A DNA stretch of 50,528 nucleotides from M3007 sp044347755 (GTDB lineage: Bacteria > Bacteroidota > Bacteroidia > Chitinophagales > Saprospiraceae). The notes under the pieces were generated by a model. That model saw nothing but the letters and a program-made list of their open reading frames with translations, had not been told where the DNA came from and did not search any database. The stretch's first letter is position 1. Every line of letters begins with the position of its first letter. This document shows, one piece after another, positions 33,661 through 41,532 of the stretch. The position numbers and the translations under genes were made by a program. The stretch lies in NCBI GenBank assembly GCA_044347755.1, contig JBIKUE010000021.1, positions 1-50,528 on the forward strand, in the 5' to 3' direction.

Positions 33661-34703
33661 ACAACCCTCTGAAATACAGTAACTGTTGGGAAGACGCCTT
33701 TTTATTGGGCAAAGCGTTGCGCGTCGACGGCTCATCCAACATCCTGTCGGTGGCCTCGGCCGGCGACAATAGTTTTTACCTGCTGCACGCAGCCCCGGCA
33801 TCGCTGGTGTGCATAGACCTCAACGAGGTGCAACTGTATGTTACCCAACTTAAAGAAACTGCCATCCGGCGGCTCCGCAGAGAAGACTATCTGGCCTTTG
33901 TAGGTTTCACCGAATCAGGGAACCGCTGGAGTGTTTTTGATTTGCTGGCACCCGAGCTATCTGCAGAAGCTGCGGCCTTTTTCCGGAAAAATCCGGATCT
34001 GATCCATAAAGGCATCGTGCATCAGGGCAAATTTGAAGGCTATTTCCGGCTTTTTGCCCGGTATATTTTACCTTTGATTCACAGCAAACGCCGGATTGAG
34101 GGGCTTATGCAACCCAAAAGCGCGGCCGAGCAGCAGCAGTATTATACCCAAAAATGGAACACCTGGCGCTGGAGAGCCCTGTTCAAGATCTTTTTCAGCA
34201 GGGCTGTCATGGGCAAATTCGGGCGGGAGCCGGAAAAAATGAAACACGTGGAAGGCAGCGTGGGCGAACTCATTTTCCAGATGGCAGAACGGCATTTGCA
34301 ATCCACCGCCTGCCAGCACAACTACATCCTGCGGTACACACTCACAGGAAGCTTCGGGCAGGAATACCCGCCGTATGTATTGCCGGATTATTACCATGCC
34401 ATTCAAAAATGGCTGCAAACAAACCGCATTCAATACCATTTGGCCACCTTTGAAGAAGCCATTGCCCAATACCCCCAAAGCAACCGTTTCAACCTGTCCA
34501 ACATCTTTGAATACATGGACATCCCGGCTTTTGAACACAACATACAGCGTTTGGACGCCTATGCCCCCAAAGGCTCGGTGGTAGCCTATTGGAACCTGAT
34601 GGTGCCGCGCATTATCCGGCACGAATCCTGGACGGAAACGCCCGTTGTCAACACACCCGACCTTGGTTTTTTCTATCAAAAATTCAATGTGTTTGAAAAA
34701 TGA
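33657..34703 (+). CDS. DUF3419 / BtaA-like SAM-dependent transferase (second paralogue)
   Basis: This 348-residue protein is the second DUF3419 member in the window. It has the family's YSNCWED start (E12-D13), the SAM-binding SVASAGDNSFYLLH at 31-44, CIDLNEVQLYVTQLK with D54, and SNIFEYMDIPAF near the C-terminus. BtaA transfers a 3-amino-3-carboxypropyl group from S-adenosylmethionine to a diacylglycerol. It overlaps the genes on both sides by 4 bp, so it is strictly co-translated with a phosphotransferase-like enzyme and a lipid-kinase-like membrane protein. It is only distantly similar to the copy at 226, so the two probably act on different acceptors. Confidence 0.85.
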   Translation: MNNPLKYSNCWEDAFLLGKALRVDGSSNILSVASAGDNSFYLLHAAPASLVCIDLNEVQLYVTQLKETAIRRLRREDYLAFVGFTESGNRWSVFDLLAPELSAEAAAFFRKNPDLIHKGIVHQGKFEGYFRLFARYILPLIHSKRRIEGLMQPKSAAEQQQYYTQKWNTWRWRALFKIFFSRAVMGKFGREPEKMKHVEGSVGELIFQMAERHLQSTACQHNYILRYTLTGSFGQEYPPYVLPDYYHAIQKWLQTNRIQYHLATFEEAIAQYPQSNRFNLSNIFEYMDIPAFEHNIQRLDAYAPKGSVVAYWNLMVPRIIRHESWTETPVVNTPDLGFFYQKFNVFEK

Positions 34704-35338
34704 AAGAAATAGCCCTGTATGCCCTCCTGTATCTGGTGCTTTTCGGTATTACGGATGTTTTATACCATAAGCTCAGTGTCAATGCCGAAACCACTCGCAA
34801 GATCGTGCACGTGTGCACCGGCCTCATTGCCCTCAGTTTCCCGGTGTACCTCACTGAATTCTGGCAGACCGCGGTGTTGTGCGGCAGTTTTCTTGGACTC
34901 CTGTTTGTGTGCGAGCGTTTTTGCTGGTTTCAATCCATTACTGCCATCAAACGAAAATCCTATGGCAGCTGGTTGTTCGCCCTGGTGGTGCTGATCTGCT
35001 TCTGGATACAGTGGAAAACCGGCAACATGCGGTACTATTACATCCCGTTGCTCATCCTCTCCCTCGCCGATCCGGCCGCTGCATTTGCCGGTCAGAAATG
35101 GCGCTACCGTCCCTTCAGAATCTTCGGGCAGGCCAAAACCATCAGCGGTTCACTGGGCTTTCTGGTAGTTTGTCTGGCAATTTTATGGGGATTTCACCCG
35201 GGAGGGCAAACCCAGTGGCTGTGCATTGGCGCCATGGCGCTGGCGCTGACCGTCACAGAAGCGATTTCCGTAAATGGCTGGGACAACCTCACGATCCCCG
35301 TGGTTGCCATAGGATTGATTTACCTGATCAATCCATAA
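34700..35338 (+). CDS. Phytol/dolichol kinase-like (CTP-dependent) membrane protein
   Basis: This 212-residue protein has six or seven membrane segments and the signature residues of the dolichol kinase / phytol kinase (SEC59, VTE5/VTE6) group: ETTRKIVHVCTG at 30-41, ADPAAAFAG at 123-131 (normally GDxxAxxxG) and KTISGSLGF at 146-154. Members use CTP to phosphorylate an isoprenoid alcohol or diacylglycerol, or phosphorylate a phosphorylated form further. It sits between a DUF3419 and an SRPBCC gene in an operon led by an HMG-CoA reductase, which favours an isoprenoid alcohol substrate. Start overlaps the previous stop by 4 bp. A CDP-lipid synthase activity is the main alternative. Confidence 0.8.
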   Translation: MKEIALYALLYLVLFGITDVLYHKLSVNAETTRKIVHVCTGLIALSFPVYLTEFWQTAVLCGSFLGLLFVCERFCWFQSITAIKRKSYGSWLFALVVLICFWIQWKTGNMRYYYIPLLILSLADPAAAFAGQKWRYRPFRIFGQAKTISGSLGFLVVCLAILWGFHPGGQTQWLCIGAMALALTVTEAISVNGWDNLTIPVVAIGLIYLINP

Positions 35339-35341
35339 ATT

Positions 35342-35911
35342 ATGATAAAAAAAGTGCGCATTGGACTACTGGTTTTTAGCATTTTGCTCTTGATGCTCTG
35401 GGTTTGCAGCCCCTTCAAACTAAATCCAGAAACCAACGAGTACAGCCTGGAAAACAGCATTCTGGTTCAGGCCCCGGCAGAAAAAACATTCATCTATCTG
35501 GGAAACTCCTCCAATGCCTCTACCTGGTCGTCTTTTGTGGATCATATCACACCACTCAATCCGGATCAGACACCCGACGGACAACTTTACTCCACCAGAC
35601 GCTGCTTTCGCAAGGCAGATGAAACCGGTATCCAATGGGATGAAGACATTGTGAAATGGGAAGCCAATAAACTTCGGGAACTCAGCATTTACAACATGAA
35701 GAACTTTCCGGTTTCAACCGGCGATTTGCGCACCAGGCAACACTATGAGACACAACCAGACGGTTCAGTAAAACTCACTTTTGGGTTATATAAAAGCGCC
35801 GATAAAACCACCTGGACCGATGTGATCAACATGAAATATACAGGTTACCTTATAGCTGGCATTTTCGAAGCCAATATCTCCAATATCAAACGGGAATTAG
35901 AAAAACCATGA
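35342..35911 (+). CDS. SRPBCC (START-like) protein with N-terminal membrane anchor
   Basis: A 189-residue protein beginning with a membrane anchor or signal (VRIGLLVFSILLLMLWVCSP, about 5-24), followed by a START/Bet v1-like SRPBCC domain: SILVQAPAEKTFIYLGNSSN at about 40-59, TWSSFVDHITPL, KWEANKLRELSIYN and the long C-terminal helix. These domains form a deep hydrophobic cavity for lipids or polyketides. Next to lipid-modifying enzymes it may present or carry the product at the membrane face. It starts 3 bp after the kinase-like gene and overlaps the GNAT by 4 bp. Confidence 0.75.
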   Translation: MIKKVRIGLLVFSILLLMLWVCSPFKLNPETNEYSLENSILVQAPAEKTFIYLGNSSNASTWSSFVDHITPLNPDQTPDGQLYSTRRCFRKADETGIQWDEDIVKWEANKLRELSIYNMKNFPVSTGDLRTRQHYETQPDGSVKLTFGLYKSADKTTWTDVINMKYTGYLIAGIFEANISNIKRELEKP

Positions 35912-36855
35912 CCACCCAATCTGAACCCATCAGCGATGCCTTGCTTCAGGAAATGCAGCAATGGATAGCGCAATCTTATACTGGCCAAAAGCCCTCCGTT
36001 TCCAACGCCTCAGGCGCCTTTCAGGCCATAACCGTGCGTGAAGACGGGCAGTTGCAGGCATTTTGTATGTGTTACGAAAACGCCTCTTTACCGGAGTATT
36101 TGATGTTGGGCAATTACCAATGTACCAGCTCCGGAGAGGCCGCAGCTGCCCTGTTTCAGGAGGCCGATAAAACAGCCGGTCAGCGCGGCAAAAAACACCT
36201 GCTCGGACCCATGAACGGTTCCACCTGGCATGCCCACCGCTTTACAGAAAACCTGAAAACGCCTTATTTCCTGGAATTTGTTCACCTGCCTTACTACCCG
36301 CAGCAATGGATAGACGCCGGTTTTCAGATAGAAGAACGCTATGTGAGTCAGGAGGTTGCTCTCCAGGAAAGCCTGATTCCTCCGGTGGATGAGTCTGCTT
36401 TTTTTCAGCAAAAAGGCATCACCTTTCACCCATTTTCTGCCGATGCCCTGGCGCCGGTTCATGCTTTTTGCAATGAAGTTTTTGCACAAAACAACCTCTT
36501 CTCGGCCATTTCTCAGGAAGCATTTATTGCCCTCTACCAACCCGTGTTGCCCATCCTGGATCCGGAGTTGATTGACCTGGCATTTGACGGCGACCAACTG
36601 GTAGGGCTATTTTTCGCTGTGCCGGATGTTTATCAACCCGGCCGGGTTATTGTCAAAACCGTTGCCCGGCATCCGGCTGATAAATACAAAGGCATGGCAC
36701 AAATGCTTTCTGCCAGATTTGTCAAAAAAGCCCTTCAAAAAGGATTCAACACCATGATCCATGCCTACATGCACATAGAAAACCGCTCCAACAAAGTCTC
36801 CACCAACTTCGGCGGCGGCGATAACACCCGGCATCATGTGCTTTTTAAACGGTAG
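35908..36855 (+). CDS. GNAT-like acyltransferase ending the HMG-CoA reductase operon
   Basis: The 315-residue product resembles GNAT acyltransferases, with a likely acetyl-CoA loop region at VKTVARHPADKYKGMAQML and the following helix, and the segment HAYMHIENRSNKVSTNFGG, close to the usual GNAT beta-5 region. The N-terminal half is a poorly conserved second copy of the fold or an adaptor. It overlaps the SRPBCC gene by 4 bp. Its stop codon abuts a palindromic fold-back element at 36853-37098. The acceptor is unknown; the other DUF3419 operon also ends with a GNAT. Confidence 0.65.
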   Translation: MTTQSEPISDALLQEMQQWIAQSYTGQKPSVSNASGAFQAITVREDGQLQAFCMCYENASLPEYLMLGNYQCTSSGEAAAALFQEADKTAGQRGKKHLLGPMNGSTWHAHRFTENLKTPYFLEFVHLPYYPQQWIDAGFQIEERYVSQEVALQESLIPPVDESAFFQQKGITFHPFSADALAPVHAFCNEVFAQNNLFSAISQEAFIALYQPVLPILDPELIDLAFDGDQLVGLFFAVPDVYQPGRVIVKTVARHPADKYKGMAQMLSARFVKKALQKGFNTMIHAYMHIENRSNKVSTNFGGGDNTRHHVLFKR

Positions 36856-37098
36856 ACGGTGGACGGCTGTGGTCCGACATTCAGAATTGACAAATCCGGA
36901 AAATGTAAATTATACAGTTGCCCTGCCCTTTAGGGCAGGGTTAAAAGGTTTCAGAAAGATTTTGGGCTTAAGCCCAATCTTATTTTGCATGGGCTAAAGC
37001 CCAAAATTATCATATCTCTATCCCTGCCCTAAAGGGCAGGGCAACAAAGGGCGGGCAATTTTTAATGTCGCACCGTCCACTGTAAGCCGTCCACCGTC
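36853..37098. repeat. Nested palindromic (REP/fold-back) element between GNAT and AMP-ligase genes
   Basis: The outer arms GACGGTGGACGGCT (from 36855) and AGCCGTCCACCGTC (to 37098) are exact inverse copies that begin at the GNAT stop codon and end at the next ATG. Inside are two palindromes (CCCTGCCCTTTAGGGCAGGG at 36921-36940 and CCCTGCCCTAAAGGGCAGGG at 37022-37041) and two more (GGGCTTAAGCCC, GGGCTAAAGCCC). The right arm with GTAAGCCGTCCACCGTC recurs exactly at 42748-42764. It holds no gene and fits a REP/BIME or MITE-type insertion. Confidence 0.75.
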
Positions 37099-38577
37099 AT
37101 GAACATCGTCCAACACTTCTTCCAGATCGCAGCCCAACATCCAGGCCATATAGCTGTGGTTGAAAACGGCAGGCCCTGGACCTTTGAACAACTGGCCATT
37201 CTGATACGGCAAAAGGCCGCTGCGTTGCAGCAAAAAGGCTACAGGAACAATGACAACCTGATGGTCATGATCCCGGTATCGGTGGAATTATACGCCACCA
37301 TCCTGGCCATTTTTCAGATGGGCGGCCGCGTGGTACTGGTAGATCAGATATTCCCCAAATCCAGGGTAGCTTATGCTTTTGAAAAAGCGGAATGCAAAGG
37401 CATCATCACCTTGCCGTTGTTTAGCTGGACGCGCTGGATATTTTTCAGCTGGCGTTTATTGGCAAAGATTTTTACCGTGTCGGTAAGCGGTAAAAGCAGA
37501 CAAACAGGCAGCAAGGAATCCCTCGGTCGTTCCGGCATAAATGTCGAACTACAGCCCATTGCGCCCAAAGCAACGGATGATACGGCGCTGCTTACCTTCA
37601 CCAGCGGCACAACAGGGCATCCCAAGGCCGCCAACCGCACGCATGGATTTCTGGACATCCAGTTGCAAACCATCATTGCCAAAACCGGACTCACACTTGG
37701 CGATGTGCACCTTTCTTCCTTTCCGGTGGTAACCATGTGCAACCTGGCCGTAGGCGCCACCTCCATTTTGCCGCCCAAACCCCGTCAACACAGCGCCTGG
37801 AATTTCATTCGTCGGTTTTGTCAGCCAACCGTTATTTCTGCCTCCGTTGAGCATTTCAACAGCTATCTTCCCCATATCCCGAATCCCGAAAACCTGCGCA
37901 AAGTAGTGCTGGGCGGTTCCACCCTGATGCCGGATTTTGTGGCCGACGTTGCCCGGAAAACAGACCCATCCCGCGTGGAATTGGTGTACGGCAGCACAGA
38001 AGCCGAACCTATTGCCACCCTCACAGCAGCGGAGTACCTGGCCCGCTATCAACAATCAGACAAGGGCATTCTCGTAGGAACCCCGCACCCCAATATTGCC
38101 GTTAAAATCATCCAGCTGAACGACGGTCCATGGGAGGAAATGCCGGAAGGTCAGATCGGTGAAATCATTGTAGCCGGCCCCCATGTGCTGGCAAGCTACT
38201 ACAAAGACGAACAGGCATTCCGCGACAACAAACTCCTCATCAACGATGTCGTCTGGCACCGCACCGGCGATGCAGGCTATTTTCAGCAAGGCGCCCTCTA
38301 CTATTTCGGCCGGATGAGCCTGGCCTGGAAAGAGGCAGGTGAATGGGTTTCCCCACTTACCTGCGAAAAATGCTGCGCTGATCACCATTTGCCTCCAGCC
38401 ACCTGGCTGCGCATGCAAGACCAAAATGTGTTGTTCTTCTGTGGAAGCGAAACTGATCTTCAGCGATTTAACACCGTATTCCCCTATACCATTCACCGCA
38501 CCGTGCGCGTATCCAAACTCCCCAAAGACAAGCGTCATCAGAGTAGGATTGATTACGCCGCCCTCAAACAGGGATGA
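37099..38577 (+). CDS. AMP-dependent ligase, OleC-like
   Basis: This 492-residue adenylate-forming enzyme has the P-loop LLTFTSGTTGHPKAANRTHG at 164-183, the VYGSTEAEP motif near 300, and WHRTGDAGYFQQGALYYFGR for nucleotide ribose binding. The C-terminus has KLPKDKRHQSRIDYAAL, which resembles the FPVDIRHNAKI end of OleC (beta-lactone synthetase in long-chain olefin synthesis) rather than ordinary acyl-CoA ligases. It should activate a hydroxy or fatty acid. A repeat element parts it from the HMG-CoA reductase operon, so it may use a separate promoter; same strand and neighbourhood suggest a related role. It converges on the GH3-like gene. No OleA, OleB or OleD is in the window. Confidence 0.8.
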   Translation: MNIVQHFFQIAAQHPGHIAVVENGRPWTFEQLAILIRQKAAALQQKGYRNNDNLMVMIPVSVELYATILAIFQMGGRVVLVDQIFPKSRVAYAFEKAECKGIITLPLFSWTRWIFFSWRLLAKIFTVSVSGKSRQTGSKESLGRSGINVELQPIAPKATDDTALLTFTSGTTGHPKAANRTHGFLDIQLQTIIAKTGLTLGDVHLSSFPVVTMCNLAVGATSILPPKPRQHSAWNFIRRFCQPTVISASVEHFNSYLPHIPNPENLRKVVLGGSTLMPDFVADVARKTDPSRVELVYGSTEAEPIATLTAAEYLARYQQSDKGILVGTPHPNIAVKIIQLNDGPWEEMPEGQIGEIIVAGPHVLASYYKDEQAFRDNKLLINDVVWHRTGDAGYFQQGALYYFGRMSLAWKEAGEWVSPLTCEKCCADHHLPPATWLRMQDQNVLFFCGSETDLQRFNTVFPYTIHRTVRVSKLPKDKRHQSRIDYAALKQG

Positions 38578-38654
38578 GCGGATGACACGGATGCTCAAAC
38601 CTCGTAGGTTTTGAAAACCCAGATTTCACACAGATTTTCAGCTCCCAACCGTCT

Positions 38655-38682
38655 CTCATATCTCATATCTCATATCTCATAC
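38655..38682. repeat. Heptanucleotide tandem repeat (ATCTCAT)
   Basis: About four perfect copies of the 7-mer ATCTCAT lie in the 90-bp gap between convergent genes. The same sequence, in mirrored orientations, recurs at 44813-44905. No transcript or gene is implied. Confidence 0.7.
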
Positions 38683-40172
38683 CACCCCTGCATCCAATCC
38701 GCAATCTTCCGGTCATTGGCCAAACGAGGCACTTTATTCTGGCCGCCTAGTTTGCCCTGACTTTTCATATACTCCCGGAAAGCATCGCGTTGCAGCGGAC
38801 GAATAACCAGCGTGCGCAGGATATTCCCCGTAATCAGATCATCGTAATAGATATTTTGTTGGCGCATGGCAGCATCCACCTTTAGTGCAAAGGCTTCCAG
38901 ATCCGCCGGAGGGTTATCAAATTCAATGAACCATTCGTGGTAAGGCAAGCCGCCCTCCGGAGGATTCACCTGCGGAGCCACCGTGAACTCCACAATGCGC
39001 ACTCCTTCCGCATTGGCCACGGGCAGCAGACTTTCTTCCACTTCTTTACCAATCACGTGTTCGCCAAAGGCTGAAATGAAGTGTTTCACACGGCCACTCA
39101 CTACCAATCGGTACGGGTTTTTGCTCACAAACTGTACGGTATCGCCGATGCTGTAGCCCCACAAACCTGCATTGGTGTGCATGATCAGCGCGTAGTTCAC
39201 ACCAAGTTCCACGTCTTTCAGCCAGAGTCGCGTAGGATTTTCCTTAAACACCTCATCAGCTGGCACAAATTCAAAAAACATCCCGGCATCCACATTCAGC
39301 AGCAGGCCCTGACTCGGGAAGGCATCCTGAAACGCAATAAAACCTTCCGAAGCCGGGTACGTTTCCACGGTGTCCATGGGACCGCCCACCAGTTCTTCCA
39401 GTTTGGCGCGGTAAGGCTCGAAATTCACCCCGCCCCACACGAATACGGAATAATTGGGGAACAACTCTTTCACCGTGCGTTTGCCTGTGCGCGCGAGCAG
39501 TCGCTCGTAATACATCTGTACCCAGGGCGGAATACCGGAAATGAGGCGCATATCCGCTCCCAGGGTTTCATCCACAATCCGTTCGAGTTTTTCCTCCCAG
39601 TCGTCAATGCAATTGGTATCCCAGCTAGGCATTTGATTCGTGCGCAGCCAGGCCGGCACCAGGTGGTTGGAAATACCGCTCAATCTGCCCGTAGGAATGC
39701 CGTTCACCATTTCCAGCTCCGGGCTGCCAGACAAGAAGATCAATTTGCCGTCGAGCCATTCACCTTTGCCCGTTTTGGCGAAATAATTGAACAACGCATC
39801 GCGCGCCGTACCGAAATGCAGCGGCGTGCTTTCCTTGCTCATCGGGATATATTTCACGCCCGAGGTAGTGCCGCTGGTTTTGGCAAAATAAGCGGGTTTG
39901 CCGGGCCACAGCACATCCGGCTCGCCGTTTTTTACCCGTTCGATATAGGGTTTCAGATCCTCATAATCCCGGATCGGGACGGCCTTTTTGAAGTCCTCGT
40001 AGGTTTTGATGCCAGAAAATCCATGATCCCGGCCAAAGGCCGTTTGTGCCGCCTGAGCCACAATACGGTGCATGGTTTTTTCCTGACACTCCACAGCCTT
40101 GGCCGACCAGCGGTCGATGCTGCGTGCAATGTATTTGGCTACCGGGCGAACAATAAACGAGCGAAATCCCAT
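38670..40172 (-). CDS. GH3 auxin-responsive-promoter-family acyl-adenylate/amido ligase
   Basis: This 500-residue adenylating enzyme belongs to the GH3 family, known in plants for joining amino acids to jasmonate or auxin and widespread, with unknown substrates, in Bacteroidota. The P-loop is FAKTSGTTSGVKYIP at 96-110, VETYPASEGFIAFQD forms the next nucleotide motif, and YSIGDTVQFVSKNPYRLVVSGR is the A8-like hinge. It is convergent with the OleC-like ligase and read from the other strand, so co-regulation is uncertain. A function in conjugating the carboxyl group of a lipid or hydroxy acid is inference. Confidence 0.88.
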   Translation of the reverse strand: MGFRSFIVRPVAKYIARSIDRWSAKAVECQEKTMHRIVAQAAQTAFGRDHGFSGIKTYEDFKKAVPIRDYEDLKPYIERVKNGEPDVLWPGKPAYFAKTSGTTSGVKYIPMSKESTPLHFGTARDALFNYFAKTGKGEWLDGKLIFLSGSPELEMVNGIPTGRLSGISNHLVPAWLRTNQMPSWDTNCIDDWEEKLERIVDETLGADMRLISGIPPWVQMYYERLLARTGKRTVKELFPNYSVFVWGGVNFEPYRAKLEELVGGPMDTVETYPASEGFIAFQDAFPSQGLLLNVDAGMFFEFVPADEVFKENPTRLWLKDVELGVNYALIMHTNAGLWGYSIGDTVQFVSKNPYRLVVSGRVKHFISAFGEHVIGKEVEESLLPVANAEGVRIVEFTVAPQVNPPEGGLPYHEWFIEFDNPPADLEAFALKVDAAMRQQNIYYDDLITGNILRTLVIRPLQRDAFREYMKSQGKLGGQNKVPRLANDRKIADWMQGWYEI

Positions 40173-40482
40173 GGTGTAGGAGGTATGAAGGGTTTGATGT
40201 AGGCCGGAATGGTATTCCGGCTTACGTTTGATGGATTTGAGGAGTTTGATGTACCGGCGGGTTTAGCCGCCGATGTTCAAGGCGTGCACATTTCGTAACC
40301 CTGGCTACGGCTCTGCGCAAAGGTAACAGCATGGCTAAAAAATCCCGGGTTTAGTTATGCATTCCAGCCACATTCGGCATCAAACCCATCAAACGTAAGC
40401 CGGAATGGTATTCCGGCCTGCATCAAACCTTTGCCGGAATACCATTCCGGCCTACATCAAACCCTTCAAACATTTCAAACAC
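40173..40482. repeat. BIME-type cluster of GCCGGAAT palindromes (310-bp gap)
   Basis: Three copies of the palindrome GCCGGAATGGTATTCCGGC or its inverse lie at about 40202-40221, 40398-40417 and 40433-40452. Each is flanked by matching ATGTAGGCC/AAACGTAAGC segments so that the cluster folds back on itself. Between them are GGCGGGTTTAGCCGCC at 40257-40272 and a GTAACCCTGGCTAC stretch. The gap has no gene. A related palindrome pair lies at 49271-49335. This looks like a REP/BIME family; no transposase of the TnpA-REP type is in the window. Confidence 0.8.
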
Positions 40483-41394
40483 ATGCGTACCGTCCTCTTC
40501 TTCCTCCTCCTTTCCCTCCTCGCCTGCCAAAACCAAAGCAACACCTCCTACGAAAAGCAAGCGCCGCCGCCGCCCGTTGCCACAGAAAGTGCGCCGGCCC
40601 AATACACAGCCGACGGCACTGGCACCGCTGTGTTTTCATCGGCCGCCGCCCGACCCTCAGCCATTGATTCACTCAAAAAATTCATCCGCACCGCCGATAT
40701 GCGTTTTCAGGTAAAAAATGCCGCCCGCGCCACCATACAGGCAGAAGATATCGTGCTGCGTCACGGCGGTTTTGTGATCCAAAGCAACCTGAATTCCAAC
40801 ATTGAATCCCAAAAAAACATCCCGGTCAGCCAGGATTCCGCTAGGCAAATCACACGTTTCAGCACCCACTGCCAACTTACCCTGCGCGTTCCTTACATTC
40901 AATTGGATACCACTTTGCGCGCCATTGGCCAACTGGCGGATTTCCTGCAATCCCGACAAGTACAAGCCGAGGATGTAAGCCTCCAGCTGCTGGAAAAAGA
41001 ACTCCTCAGACTCCGTGAAAGTCGCTACCAATCAGAACTGGCCGAAACCCCGGAAAACAAAAACGCACCCAAACCGGAACGCGCCCGCGACAGCAGAGCA
41101 GCCAACGATCAGGCCCGAATAGAAACCCTGAAAATAGAAGACCAAATCCGTTACAGCACTATCCATATTGAGCTGTACGAGCAGCCGCGTGTGCTGCAAA
41201 CCATGGTAGCCAATACAGATGTGGCCATGCCCCAGCCGCCCCTCGGACTCCGTCTGCGCGAAGCCCTGGCCGGCGGCGCCGAGCTGCTACTTTCCATACT
41301 GATAGGTATAGTACACCTCTGGAGCGTATGGCTCTTGCTGGGTATTGGTTATTTGGTCTGGAAACGTGGGCGTAAGGAGGTGAAATCTGTATGA
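40483..41394 (+). CDS. DUF4349 lipoprotein with C-terminal membrane segment
   Basis: From the ATG at 40483 (the longer open frame starts in the repeat region and is not used) the product begins MRTVLFFLLLSLLACQNQS, a lipobox-type lipoprotein signal with Cys15. A 300-residue protein follows with a DUF4349 body: KKFIRTADMRFQVKNAARAT, TLRVPYIQLDTTLRAIGQL, VQAEDVSLQLLEKELLRLRE, and a C-terminal transmembrane helix (LLLSILIGIVHLWSVWLLLGIGYLVWK) with a basic tail. The family is common in Bacteroidota, anchored to the envelope, of unknown role. The coiled-coil region suggests oligomerisation. It is followed by trxB after 138 bp. Confidence 0.8.
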   Translation: MRTVLFFLLLSLLACQNQSNTSYEKQAPPPPVATESAPAQYTADGTGTAVFSSAAARPSAIDSLKKFIRTADMRFQVKNAARATIQAEDIVLRHGGFVIQSNLNSNIESQKNIPVSQDSARQITRFSTHCQLTLRVPYIQLDTTLRAIGQLADFLQSRQVQAEDVSLQLLEKELLRLRESRYQSELAETPENKNAPKPERARDSRAANDQARIETLKIEDQIRYSTIHIELYEQPRVLQTMVANTDVAMPQPPLGLRLREALAGGAELLLSILIGIVHLWSVWLLLGIGYLVWKRGRKEVKSV

Positions 41395-41435
41395 AATCTG
41401 TGCATCTAATCTGTGTCAAATCTGTGCGAAACCCC
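41391..41435. repeat. AAATCTGTG-type short tandem repeats before trxB
   Basis: Four imperfect copies of (A)AATCTGTG(T/C) lie in the gap. The same motif recurs in the MITE-like element at 14087-14256, near 50-60 and near 38620-38640. No gene is present. Confidence 0.6.
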
Positions 41436-41514
41436 AAAAGTCCCCGCAAAGACATTTCCACCAACTCCACAAAACCATCGAAAACCAGATGGTAATTTTC
41501 CTGTTCCCGTGTCA

Positions 41515-41522
41515 TACCTTTG
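41515..41522 (+). promoter_or_regulatory. -7 box of trxB
   Basis: TACCTTTG matches TAnnTTTG and ends 10 bp before the ATG at 41533, giving an almost leaderless transcript. This also argues against the longer open frame that begins at 41413. Confidence 0.5.
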
Positions 41523-41532
41523 CAGCGAAATT

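Noticed and set aside
29066..36855. Archaeal-type ether-lipid pathway
   Set aside because: HMG-CoA reductase, UbiA and a CTP-kinase-like protein are suggestive, but no GGGP synthase, geranylgeranyl reductase or G1P dehydrogenase is present.
39081..40202. 373-codon frame opposite the GH3-like gene
   Set aside because: His/Arg/Gln-rich shadow of a G+C-rich gene with no motif.
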